A DNA stretch of 64,000 nt, from positions 6,529,652 through 6,593,651 of the forward strand of contig NZ_CP100416.1 in the NCBI RefSeq assembly GCF_026017845.1. The letters run 5' to 3'. How positions within the stretch are numbered: the first letter of the stretch is position 1; every line of letters begins with the position of its first letter. Of the stretch, positions 23,826 through 32,279 are shown in pieces. The notes under the pieces are model-generated. The model did no database searches, was not told the DNA's origin, and worked only from the letters and a program-made list of their open reading frames with translations. Source of the stretch: Amycolatopsis mediterranei (GTDB lineage: Bacteria; Actinomycetota; Actinomycetes; Mycobacteriales; Pseudonocardiaceae). Position numbers and translations under genes: made by a program.

Positions 23826-24533
23826 TTACTGGACACGACGCCTGCGCACCACCCAGGCCGCGAGCGCCACCACGGCGATGACCAGGCCCACGGCGGCGAC
23901 CAGGCCGAACACCGCGGCAGGCGACCCGGCCCCGGCCGGTGCCGGGTCGCCTGCCGCCACGTCGGTCCGGCCGGGTTCCGGTGCCGGGGTGGTCGCGGCC
24001 GGCGGCTCCGGCGCGGCCACCCCTGGCACCGGCGCGGCGCCCGCACCCGGCGGCTGCGGGGTGGCGGACGTTTCGGGCACTCGTGACGGGCCCTTCGCGG
24101 CGCCGAGGGCCGCGTACCGCACCGGCGTGTCGAACCTCAGCGCCGCGGTGAACTCGCCCTTGCTCTCCTGGCTGAACGAGTCGATGCACCGCACGGCGAT
24201 GTCGTACTGCCCGGACAGCGCGGTCTTGTTGTCCGCGGCGAAGTCCCGCAGCGTCTGGGCGAGGAACACGTCGAATCCGCTCGTGTGCGACAGCCCGACG
24301 TCGGTGGTGGCGACAACGATCTGGCCGTCGGCCGGCATGCCCTTGCCGCGCAGGGTGGCGAAGTACGCGTCGGCGTCGGCGGGGCAGCCGCCGCTGGTGT
24401 GCATCCGGATCGTCGCGGCGTCCGGCCCCTCGCCCGGGGTGACGACCAGGCCGCCGAGCGGCGCGGCTTCCGCGGGCGTCGCGACCAGGCCGAGCGCGCA
24501 GACCGCGAGCAGGACCTCAACCCACCGTCGCAT
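23826..24533 (-). CDS. Membrane-anchored surface protein with CxDSFSQ domain
   Basis: A 235-residue exported protein: signal peptide ending near AEA, a domain with GGLVVTPGEGPDAATI, GGCPADADAYFATL and CIDSFSQESKGEF (about 25-135), a Pro/Ala-rich linker, and a C-terminal helix VFGLVAAVGLVIAVVALAAW followed by VRRRRVQ. It shares the paired Cys and CxDSFSQ with its two paralogues but has no LPxTG-like motif, so it is anchored by the helix. Its ATG at 24533 lies 17 bp inside the upstream DUF916 gene, suggesting translational coupling. Confidence 0.83.
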   Translation of the reverse strand: MRRWVEVLLAVCALGLVATPAEAAPLGGLVVTPGEGPDAATIRMHTSGGCPADADAYFATLRGKGMPADGQIVVATTDVGLSHTSGFDVFLAQTLRDFAADNKTALSGQYDIAVRCIDSFSQESKGEFTAALRFDTPVRYAALGAAKGPSRVPETSATPQPPGAGAAPVPGVAAPEPPAATTPAPEPGRTDVAAGDPAPAGAGSPAAVFGLVAAVGLVIAVVALAAWVVRRRRVQ

Positions 24534-25527
24534 GCTCGGCCACCTCCTCCAGCGGCTCGGCGGCGCGGCGGCGACGGCTCCGCGCGAACAGCAGCGCGAA
24601 GACCCCCAGCAGCAGCACGGCGAGCACGCCGAGGGCCGCCCACGGGACCGCGCTCAGCGTCACGGACTCTTCGGCGGGCTGGACGATGTCGGTGAACCCG
24701 GGCGCGGGCACGGGATCGACGTGCACCGCGGCGTCCAGCCAGCCCGCGGGCAGCAGGCCGCGCACGGTCGTGGTCACCTTGATCAGCCCGCCCGGCAGCA
24801 GTTCGGGGATCGGCGGCAGCGCCTCGCCGTCCACGGTGGACCCCCACGGCGTACTCACGCGCACGCGTTGGTTGCCGGAAAGCCGGGTGTTGCCGGTGTT
24901 GCGGACGGTGTAGCTGACCGTGGCGTCACCGCGGCCGAACGGCGTCGCGGCATACGATCCGGTGAGCCCGGTGATCGCCAGCCGTGGCGCCAGGTCGCCG
25001 GTGACGCGCAGGTAGACGCGGGCGCCGACGCGCTGTTCGACCGCGACCTTCTGCCCGTTCGCGCCCGTCTGTTCGGTCGTCAGCGCGGCGACGATGCCCG
25101 CCGCGTGGTCACCCGGGGTCGCGTTCGCGGGGATGGTCAGCGTGAACGGCACGATCGAAACCGACCGCGGAGCCAGGGAAACACTCGCCTTGTCCGGCTT
25201 GGTCCAGGCGCCGGCGTCGACCGACGGCTTGCCCGCGGCGAGCAGGTCGAAGCCGCCCTCGGGGGTGTTGAAGGCGTCGCTGGCGTAGATCTTCAACGTC
25301 ACCGGGTTGGTTCCGACGTTGGACACCGCGACGAAATCCTTCACCACGGCGCCCGGAGTAGCGCTGTACCCGAGGCTCGCGCGGTTGTCCGGGGCGGTCG
25401 CGGTGGCCGGGCGGACCCCGAAGGTCACCCGCTGGTCGCCCGCCGCCGGCGGCGGAGCGGGGGTCTGGGCGGCGGCCGACGGCGCGAACGCGAACAGGAA
25501 CGCGGCGGCCAGGACGGCTAGGCGCAT
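24517..25527 (-). CDS. DUF916 WxL-interacting-type surface protein
   Basis: A 336-residue exported protein. After a signal peptide it holds the DUF916-type peptidoglycan-binding domain (VTFGVRPATATAPDNRASLGY...IPANATPGDHAAGIVAAL), then an Ig-like host-binding-type domain (YTVRNTGNTRLSGNQRVRV...LLPGG), and a C-terminal membrane helix before RSRRRR. In Firmicutes such proteins partner WxL-domain proteins on the wall. The next gene upstream has a WxL-like C-terminus, so the same pairing is inferred. ATG 25527 has AAAGGAT upstream. A strong hairpin separates it from the WxL-like gene. Confidence 0.82.
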   Translation of the reverse strand: MRLAVLAAAFLFAFAPSAAAQTPAPPPAAGDQRVTFGVRPATATAPDNRASLGYSATPGAVVKDFVAVSNVGTNPVTLKIYASDAFNTPEGGFDLLAAGKPSVDAGAWTKPDKASVSLAPRSVSIVPFTLTIPANATPGDHAAGIVAALTTEQTGANGQKVAVEQRVGARVYLRVTGDLAPRLAITGLTGSYAATPFGRGDATVSYTVRNTGNTRLSGNQRVRVSTPWGSTVDGEALPPIPELLPGGLIKVTTTVRGLLPAGWLDAAVHVDPVPAPGFTDIVQPAEESVTLSAVPWAALGVLAVLLLGVFALLFARSRRRRAAEPLEEVAEHATVG

Positions 25528-25551
25528 CGGGATCCTTTCGGGAAGGTGGAA

Positions 25552-25590
25552 CCGGGTCTCCGGCGGAAGGGAACCCCGCCGGAGACCCGG
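25552..25590 (-). terminator. Intra-operon hairpin after the WxL-like gene
   Basis: A perfect 15-bp stem (CCGGGTCTCCGGCGG / CCGCCGGAGACCCGG) with a 9-nt loop lies 4 bp after the WxL-like stop and 25 bp before the DUF916 start. As a partial terminator or mRNA-stabilising stem it could set the upper genes at higher levels than the lower ones. Confidence 0.7.
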
Positions 25591-25594
25591 GTGA

Positions 25595-27178
25595 TCAGAT
25601 GGCGGTGAGGGTCAGGACCGAGGTGTAGGTGCCGGCGACGGTCGACGTCGGCACGTTGAGCGAAAGCCCGGCGGTCAGGTGCGCCGTGCCGTTGCCGCCG
25701 TTCGCGGCGGCGGTGGCCAGGGTGCGGGACCCGGCGAGGCCCGCGCCCGCCGGAGCGGCCGTGCCGGGGGCGATCGCCGCGGCCGGGTTGACGGCCGGAC
25801 CCGCGGTGACGTTCTGCGCCGCGACCTTGTCCACGATCGACGGAGTCCAGCCGAGGTTGCCGGCGTTGATCGCGTGCGAAGCGCCGTCACCGAAGTCGGT
25901 CGCCTGGCCGGAGACGTTCCAGCCCGGGTTGCCCGCCCGGGTGTCGGTGACGGTGACCGGGTTCAGGTTGCCCGAAGTCTGCAGCATCGAGGCGTCGGGC
26001 AGCATGACCGGCGACGGCAGCGTGACGTTCTGGTTGGCCACGCTGATCAGCAGCTCACCGGCGGTGACGGTGGTGGTGATGTTCTCCGAAGTGGCCACTC
26101 CGGCGAACGCCGTCACGGACAGCGGCACACCAGCGGACTCCGACGCCACGTACGCCGCCGCGTTGGCGGGCACGAACTTCGCGGTGAACGTGTGCGCCCC
26201 CACCGCCAGCGTCGACGACGACAGCGAAGCCGTCCCGCCGGCCAGCGCGACCGGGCTGCCCAGGTTCGCACCGCCGTCGGTGAACTGGATCGACCCGGCC
26301 GCACCCGCGGGCGTGACCGACGCGTTCAGCATCACCGAGCTGTACTGCGCGGCCGTGCCGCTCGGGGTGACCGAGAGCGCGGTCGTGGTCGGCGTCGCGA
26401 CCGGCGCGTTGACCTGGAACGTCACCGCCTGCGACGTCGAACCGGCGACATTCGCCGCACCGCCGGTGAAGACCGCGGTCAGCGAGTGGCTGCCGGTGCC
26501 CAGCGCCGAGGTGGTGAGCGCCGCGGTGCCGCCGGAGACGGCGACCGGGCTGCCGAGGTTCGCCGCGCCGTCCTTGAACTGCACGGTGCCGCCCGCCGAG
26601 GCCGGCGTGACCGTCGCGGTGAGCGTGACCGGGCTGCCCTGGGTGGCCGGGGACGCCGGGGAGACCGCGAGCGACGTCGTCGTGGTGACCGGCGCGTTCG
26701 GGTCGGTGCTCTGGAAGTGCGTGGCGTCGGTGAACCAGATGTCCTTGGTGAACGTGCCCATGACCTGCTGCGAGAACGAGTCGACGCAGCTGGCCACCAG
26801 GGTGTACTGCCCCGGCTGGACGGTGGTGCTGTTGTCCAGCGCGATGTCCTTGAACGACAGGCCCTGCTGGATCGGGAAGCCCGCCGTGGTGGAGAAGTTG
26901 ACGCTGCTGGTGGTCGTCGCGATGAGACCGTTCGTGAAGCCACCGGGGCCGTAGACGTACATGTAGTACGCGTCCGAGGTGTCCGGGCAGCCTGCCGACG
27001 TCGTGGCGACGCCCGCCGTCGTGTCGAGGCCCGTGGCCGGGCTCAGGGTGAGGGTGCCGAGGGTGCCCGGCGGTACGGCGGCCGAGGCCGGAGCGATCGA
27101 GCCGAACATCGCCGCGAGGGCGGTGCCGAGCACGGCCGCGCCGACGGCGAACCGGCGCATGACGGATCTGGAACTCAT
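25595..27178 (-). CDS. Ig-repeat surface protein with WxL-like C-terminal domain
   Basis: A 527-residue exported protein. Signal peptide to ASA (about residue 35), a CxDSFSQ domain (GTLTLSPATG...CVDSFSQQVMGTFTKDIWFTD, about 40-150), two Big_3-type Ig repeats (TTTSLAVSPASPATQGSPVTL and TTTALSVTPSGTAAQYSSVML, each ending GGTVQFKDG/GSIQFTDG), and a C-terminal region with GWNVSGQATDF, NLGWTPSIV and a final VAGTYTSVLTLTAI that resembles WxL wall-binding domains. No transmembrane anchor. Probably wall-associated through the DUF916 protein. ATG 27178 with GGAAAGG upstream. Confidence 0.82.
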   Translation of the reverse strand: MSSRSVMRRFAVGAAVLGTALAAMFGSIAPASAAVPPGTLGTLTLSPATGLDTTAGVATTSAGCPDTSDAYYMYVYGPGGFTNGLIATTTSSVNFSTTAGFPIQQGLSFKDIALDNSTTVQPGQYTLVASCVDSFSQQVMGTFTKDIWFTDATHFQSTDPNAPVTTTTSLAVSPASPATQGSPVTLTATVTPASAGGTVQFKDGAANLGSPVAVSGGTAALTTSALGTGSHSLTAVFTGGAANVAGSTSQAVTFQVNAPVATPTTTALSVTPSGTAAQYSSVMLNASVTPAGAAGSIQFTDGGANLGSPVALAGGTASLSSSTLAVGAHTFTAKFVPANAAAYVASESAGVPLSVTAFAGVATSENITTTVTAGELLISVANQNVTLPSPVMLPDASMLQTSGNLNPVTVTDTRAGNPGWNVSGQATDFGDGASHAINAGNLGWTPSIVDKVAAQNVTAGPAVNPAAAIAPGTAAPAGAGLAGSRTLATAAANGGNGTAHLTAGLSLNVPTSTVAGTYTSVLTLTAI

Positions 27179-27201
27179 GGGTGCGTTGCCTTTCCGGGCG
27201 T

Positions 27202-28188
27202 TCACGGCGTGACGATGGCGGTGTCGCCGCAGTTGGCGGCCTGGCCGAAGCCGTACTTCTTGATCAGGTCGGCGTTCTGGCAGATCGCCGAGCTGCTGCC
27301 GACGAACACGGTGCTGTACGGCGCGTTCCCCTTCTGGGCGCTCGGGATGACGTTGTAGACGTCCCGCTTGAAGGAGGAGCTGGTGTTCAGCGCGGTCGGC
27401 GAGATGCCGTTGAGCGTGGCCAGCACGGCCTTGCCCTGCACTGCCGGGATCACGCCGTTGACCTGCGCCTGGTAGGAGGCGATGGAGTACGGCGCGACGT
27501 TGGCCGGCTCGATGAGGAACGTGCCGGTGTTCTCTTCGATCGGGGTGTTCGCCGCGTCGGCGTCCTTCACGCACGAGAAGGTCGTCGTGAAGTTCAACGC
27601 GTCGGTCAGGCCCAGCTGGGACAGGAAGAACGACCGGGTGCCCGAGCCGAAGTGCGGCAGCAGCGGCTTGTACGTCGTGCCGACGCCGGGCGCGGTGCAG
27701 TTGAAGATGCTCTTCAGCTGCGCGGTCGTGAGCTTCTTGGAGATCGAGCTGTCGGCGCGGACCGCGTAGGTGACCGCGTCCACCGCGAACGGGATGTAGG
27801 TGAGGTTCTTGCCCGCGTAGCTCGCCGAGTTGTTCGACGACGACCGCGCGAACTGCACGCAGCCGGTGTTGCCGTCGAGCGAGGCGACGAGGGCGTTCAC
27901 GCCGTTGCCCGAGCCGGCCGGCCGCGGGATGGTGCAGTTGGCGTTGACGGCGGGGTCCTTGGTGGTGATGGTCGCGGACCCGGTCGCGTCGTAGGAACCG
28001 AGGACCTTGACGCCACCGACGGTGATCGCGTCGGCGAGGCCGTTCACCACGCCCTGGGTGGTGTCCGAGCCGACGCCGGCGAGGTCGCGGAAGGTGGGGG
28101 CGCCGGCCGGGTCGGCCTGGGCGGCGCCACCCAGCACGAGCAGCATGGCCGCCGAAGCGACCGTGACGAGAGCGTGTCTCTTACGCAC
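27202..28188 (-). CDS. Secreted PstS-like substrate-binding protein
   Basis: A 328-residue exported binding protein: signal peptide to AQA, then FRDLAGVGSDTTQGVVNGLADA and ARSSSNNSASYAG, a pattern seen in PstS-like solute-binding proteins. KLTTAQLKSIFNC and HFGSGTRSFFLSQLGL match regions used for anion binding. No lipobox and no C-terminal anchor, so it may be freely secreted or bound by the surface proteins beside it. GTG 28188 is the only plausible start. It lies 23 bp before the WxL-like gene. Ligand probably phosphate or a phospho-compound, by family only. Confidence 0.8.
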   Translation of the reverse strand: MRKRHALVTVASAAMLLVLGGAAQADPAGAPTFRDLAGVGSDTTQGVVNGLADAITVGGVKVLGSYDATGSATITTKDPAVNANCTIPRPAGSGNGVNALVASLDGNTGCVQFARSSSNNSASYAGKNLTYIPFAVDAVTYAVRADSSISKKLTTAQLKSIFNCTAPGVGTTYKPLLPHFGSGTRSFFLSQLGLTDALNFTTTFSCVKDADAANTPIEENTGTFLIEPANVAPYSIASYQAQVNGVIPAVQGKAVLATLNGISPTALNTSSSFKRDVYNVIPSAQKGNAPYSTVFVGSSSAICQNADLIKKYGFGQAANCGDTAIVTP

Positions 28189-28338
28189 TTCAGGTATCCT
28201 TTTCGCAGCAGGAATGCCCGGGCTCGTGCCCGGACGTGCCGGTGTCGCCGTCTTCGCGGCTACGACACCGGGCTTGCTGGGTTCACCCGGCTCGTCGGGC
28301 GGTGGAGTGACAGCTCCCCGCGCGGCGGGCCGTGGCCC

Positions 28339-30705
28339 TCACCTCCTCACCCGGCTGCCCCAGCGCGTCAGCGCCGGACCGGACGCGGCGGCCACGGCGC
28401 CCGCCACGAGCAGGATGAGCAGCACGTACCGCACGAACCCCACCGGCGTGGCCGGCGTCCGGCGCGTCTGCGCCACGGGCTGCTGGACGGCCGACGCGGG
28501 CGGCGGCGTGGCCACCGCCTTCGCCGGCAAGGGCGCGGAGGCCGGCGCCGACGTCGCGGGCGGCTGTTGCCCGCCCGAAAGCGGCCGGTCGGCCGCCAGG
28601 GCGCCGGCGGGCACCCCGCCGGGCTCGTCCGGAGCCGGCGCCGACGGCGGGGTGAGCGCCTTGCCGGCGTCCGCGGCGATCCTGTCCGCGGCCGTGCCGG
28701 CCTGGGCCCGCAGCGCCGGCGGGAGCGGGACGTACCCCGCGGGCAGCTGCCCGAAGGCGATTCCGGGCTGCTGGCCGTCGCCCACCGCGTACTTGAGGAA
28801 CGTGGCGTAGTCGGCGCCCGCCCTGGTGTCCAAAGCGGACGGTGCGGTGGCCGCGTAGGCCAGATTCGTCAGCGGGTAGGCGTCCTTCGCCGTCGTCAGC
28901 GGGTCGAGCTGCAGGACGTCGCCGACGGCGCCGGGCTTGGCGGCCGCGACGGCGGCGAGCATCGAAGCGTCCGTCGGGGCGACGAACGCGCCCGAGGCGT
29001 TGCGCAGCTTCGCGGTCGGCAGGCCGTAGCGCGCCGCGGTCGGGGTGTCGACGATCGCCAGCAGGCTCCGCTGGCCCTGCGGCTCCCGGTCGACCGCCTT
29101 GAGCTGCGGCTTTCCGTCCGGCGTCGCGAAGCCGGTCGGCGCCTTGCCCAGCGTGTCGCCGCGGCTGATCGCGCGGCCGGCCTCGTGCATGTCCCCGGCC
29201 AGCGGCCGCAGGTCGAGCGCGCAGCTGGTGAGCAGGCCGGTGCCGGTGCAGGTCAGGTCGGCCTTCGGAAAGTTCGACACCGGCAGCTTCAAGCCTTTGA
29301 AGTTCGGGTTGACCTTCATGCCGTTCGCGTCCGGGACACCGTTGAGGAAGTCCGTGGCGTCCTTGTCCGCGGCGATCCAGCGCCACAGCGCCGTGGTCGC
29401 GTCCATGTCCACCGTGGGCACTAGTGCGTCCACAATGGACATCAGGCGGCCGGAGTCCGTGAATTCCGGGTTGAGCGCCACGAACTCGGGGTCCGCGGTC
29501 AGCGAGTCCGGGTTGCCCTTGAGGTAGTCCTGCCGCACCGGCAGCGACAGCACGTAGGACTGGGTGAGCAGCTTCGCGAGCAGCCGGGGGGTGAGGTTCA
29601 GGTCGGCGATCTGCTCGCCGTCGCGCTGCCAGATCGCCGGCGGCACCACCCCCTCGCCGGCCGACTGCCGCTCGGTGATGAACGCGACGCTCAGTCCCGA
29701 CAGCGCGACCGGCGCGTACACCAGCGGCCGGGTGACCTGGTCCGCCGGCACCGGATCCCGCAGGAACGCGAGCCCGGGGTTGTCCGAGACGACCGTCTGG
29801 CGGGCGACGCCGTCGGGCACCTGGGTGAAGCCGAAGACGGTCCCGCCGCCGGAGCAGAGCTTCGGCTGCCAGCGCAGGACGGCGTCGGACAGGAACTCGT
29901 CACCCGACGTCGGCCGCTCCGCCGCACCGATCGGGCAGGCCGCGCCGACCGGCTGGAACTTCAGCGGGATCGAGATGTGGCTGGCCCAGTTGGACGCGCT
30001 CAGCGGGGAGGAGTCCAGCTGCGGGCGGTTGTCGCCCCCGACGGTCGAGCCGTCGACCTCCGTGGTCCCGCGCGGGACGACGACCAGCCAGCACGAGCGC
30101 GGGCTGCCGTTCACCACCGTGCCGCACCCGAGCCCGTAGGACTCGAGCGCGGTCTGCACCTCGAAGTCGACTTCGCCGCCGCCGTCGAGCCGGGTCTTCG
30201 CCAGCGGGAGCTCGTTGGTGGTGCCGGCGGTGAAGAAGTCGCCGGTCGACGTGGTCGTCACGCCGGTGACCGAGCGGAACGGCACCACCGCCTGCTGGCC
30301 CGCTTCGGGCTTCAGCGTCTCCAGCGGATCGACCAGGGTGGACCCGTAGCTGACCTGCCGCCGCCGCGCCCAGGCGCCCGCGACCGGCGAACCCTGCGCC
30401 GCGAGGCCGCCGTACTGGCACTGCTCCCGCGCCGGGCCGGCCGGGTCGTCGCCCCAGCACTGCATCAGCTGCAGGTAGTTGGTGGCGAAGTTGCCCGAGG
30501 GGCCCGTCGGCGCGCCGCCGGTCCAGCTGAGGTGGACGGTCTGGTTGATCAGGTCGGTGGTCTGGCCGACCGTGACCTTCAGCCCGGAGAACGAGCCGGT
30601 CCCGGACACCGTGACGGCCGAACCGGTGGCGTCTTCGGCGTGGCCGGTGCCGGCGAGCGCGGCCGTCGCCAGCAGCGCGGCGAGCAGCAGGCGGGCGAGT
30701 TTCAT
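28339..30705 (-). CDS. Large membrane-anchored PstS-like surface protein
   Basis: A 788-residue exported protein with a signal peptide (MKLARLLLAALLATAALAG), a long extracellular region and a C-terminal helix FVRYVLLILLVAGAVAAASG ahead of RWGSRVRR. The part near 590-680 (DAYPLTNLAYAAT, YATFLKYAVGDGQQPGIAFGQLPAGYVPLP) matches the C-terminal lobe of PstS-type binding proteins. The first 400 residues are unassigned and contain several Cys. A Pro/Ala-rich stalk precedes the anchor. ATG 30705 overlaps the pstS stop as ATGA. The 150-bp gap downstream has a small hairpin (28218-28233) and no gene. Confidence 0.8.
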   Translation of the reverse strand: MKLARLLLAALLATAALAGTGHAEDATGSAVTVSGTGSFSGLKVTVGQTTDLINQTVHLSWTGGAPTGPSGNFATNYLQLMQCWGDDPAGPAREQCQYGGLAAQGSPVAGAWARRRQVSYGSTLVDPLETLKPEAGQQAVVPFRSVTGVTTTSTGDFFTAGTTNELPLAKTRLDGGGEVDFEVQTALESYGLGCGTVVNGSPRSCWLVVVPRGTTEVDGSTVGGDNRPQLDSSPLSASNWASHISIPLKFQPVGAACPIGAAERPTSGDEFLSDAVLRWQPKLCSGGGTVFGFTQVPDGVARQTVVSDNPGLAFLRDPVPADQVTRPLVYAPVALSGLSVAFITERQSAGEGVVPPAIWQRDGEQIADLNLTPRLLAKLLTQSYVLSLPVRQDYLKGNPDSLTADPEFVALNPEFTDSGRLMSIVDALVPTVDMDATTALWRWIAADKDATDFLNGVPDANGMKVNPNFKGLKLPVSNFPKADLTCTGTGLLTSCALDLRPLAGDMHEAGRAISRGDTLGKAPTGFATPDGKPQLKAVDREPQGQRSLLAIVDTPTAARYGLPTAKLRNASGAFVAPTDASMLAAVAAAKPGAVGDVLQLDPLTTAKDAYPLTNLAYAATAPSALDTRAGADYATFLKYAVGDGQQPGIAFGQLPAGYVPLPPALRAQAGTAADRIAADAGKALTPPSAPAPDEPGGVPAGALAADRPLSGGQQPPATSAPASAPLPAKAVATPPPASAVQQPVAQTRRTPATPVGFVRYVLLILLVAGAVAAASGPALTRWGSRVRR

Positions 30706-32279
30706 CGCTCTTCCTCCTTGCCCAGGCGCCGGGCCAGGATCGGCGGGCCGATGACCAGCCCGAGCAGGAGGGCGACGGCGAGGGCGGTGAGCAGTGCGGC
30801 GGTCGCGTTGTCGCGTTGGTCGAGCGACACCGGCACCGACGAGCCGCCCGCGGCGACGTTCTGGCCGTTGACCGCCAGCCCGGTGTCCGGGTCGATCGCG
30901 CCGGTCGCCGGGCCGGTGGTGCCGTCCGCCCCCGGGGTCACGCTCGTGCCGCCGGGGCCCACGGTGCCGTTCGGGCCGGCCGCGGACTGCGCGCCGGGTC
31001 CCGGGCCGGCGCCGCCGGTGACCGGGGTCGGCGCGCGGGCGCCCCCGGTGCCCTCCCCGCACTGCGACACGCCGATCTTGTCGCACGGCGACGGCTGCGG
31101 CGCGTTCTTGGCGAGCAGGTTGGTGCCGTCCGGGGAGAACGTCGGGTTGTTGCACTTCGAGATGTCGGTGGGTTTTTTCGTCGAGCCCGGGATTCGCGCG
31201 ACCTGGTCGAGCCCGGCCTGCACGAGGTTCTTCGGCAGCGGCGAATAGCCGAGCTGGTCGGCCTGCTGCTGGCCTTCGCACAGGAAGTAGTAGGCGAAGT
31301 CCGACAGCGTCTTGCCCTTGTCGGTGTTGAACGGCGACGTCGGGGTCGTCGGCAGGATCATGTAGCTGTAGCTCGAGAGCGGATAGGTGCGCGCGTCCAG
31401 GTTGGCGTAGACGCCGCCGAGGTCCTGGGTGAGGTCCGGTTTGATCGCCGCGGCGAGCAGCGCCACGGCCACGCTGGTGGCCTTCGGCTCGATGTAGTAC
31501 CCGGCCTTGTTGAGCACCTTGGCGATCGGGAAGCCCGCGTTGCGCGCGTAGGAGTACTCGACGTAGGTGATCGCGCCTTCGCTCTGGTCCTGGCGCACGT
31601 AGTTGGTCACGCCGAGGGAACCGGACTGCCCGACCACCGGCGGCACCAGCGGATAGTTGGAGGTGAACCCGCACGGCGTCGCCCGGCCGGCCTTGCGGCA
31701 GAACGCGTCCCACGCCCCGCCGAACTGGCTCGCCATGTAGGTGGTGAACTGCGCGCTGGTGCCCGAGCCGTCCGACCGCACGACCGGGATGATCTTGCGG
31801 GCGGGCAGGGTCAGGCCCGGGTTGTCGGTCTTGATGGCCGGATCGGCCCAGTTCGTGATGGTCCCGGTGAAGATGCCGGTGAGCGTCTGCCCGGACAGCC
31901 GCAGGTTCGTCACGCGCGTGGCGCCGATGTGCAGGTTGTACATGAACGACGTCCCGCCGGCGACGATCGGCATGTACGCGTAGCCGCGGTCGGCCGGCGG
32001 GTTGTCGGTGACGCCGGCGTCGGTCAGCCCGTACGGGATCTCCGATACGGCGAAGTCGACCTGGCCGGCCTTGAACTGGTTGCGGCCATCGGTGGACCCC
32101 GTCGCGGCGAAACTGATCCGCATCCCGTACTGGCCGACGTTCTTGCGCCACTGGTCCAGCGCGTTGGAGCTCCACGTCGAGCCGGCGCCGCTGATCGGCA
32201 CGTAGCTCTGCGCGAAGGCCGTCGACTGGCCGAGCAGGACCAGCACCAGCACCGCGGCGACCGCCCGGAGTTTCCTCAT
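30702..32279 (-). CDS. pstS: Membrane-anchored phosphate-binding protein PstS
   Basis: A 525-residue PstS-family protein. Signal peptide to AFA, then ISGAGSTWSSNALDQW, FAATGSTDGRNQF and VRSDGSGTSAQFTTYM, the three phosphate-contacting segments of PstS, plus DFAVSEIPYG. It differs from standard PstS (about 370 aa lipoprotein): there is no lipobox, and a Gly/Pro-rich stalk leads to a C-terminal membrane helix (ALLTALAVALLLGLVIGPPI). ATGA overlaps on both sides (pstA upstream, the 788-aa gene downstream). Delivers substrate to PstC-PstA. Confidence 0.9.
   Translation of the reverse strand: MRKLRAVAAVLVLVLLGQSTAFAQSYVPISGAGSTWSSNALDQWRKNVGQYGMRISFAATGSTDGRNQFKAGQVDFAVSEIPYGLTDAGVTDNPPADRGYAYMPIVAGGTSFMYNLHIGATRVTNLRLSGQTLTGIFTGTITNWADPAIKTDNPGLTLPARKIIPVVRSDGSGTSAQFTTYMASQFGGAWDAFCRKAGRATPCGFTSNYPLVPPVVGQSGSLGVTNYVRQDQSEGAITYVEYSYARNAGFPIAKVLNKAGYYIEPKATSVAVALLAAAIKPDLTQDLGGVYANLDARTYPLSSYSYMILPTTPTSPFNTDKGKTLSDFAYYFLCEGQQQADQLGYSPLPKNLVQAGLDQVARIPGSTKKPTDISKCNNPTFSPDGTNLLAKNAPQPSPCDKIGVSQCGEGTGGARAPTPVTGGAGPGPGAQSAAGPNGTVGPGGTSVTPGADGTTGPATGAIDPDTGLAVNGQNVAAGGSSVPVSLDQRDNATAALLTALAVALLLGLVIGPPILARRLGKEEER

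Noticed and set aside
28272..28300. PHO-box-like GTTCACCCGG word
   Set aside because: A single unit in the plus orientation with no plus-strand gene downstream and a poor second unit; likely chance.
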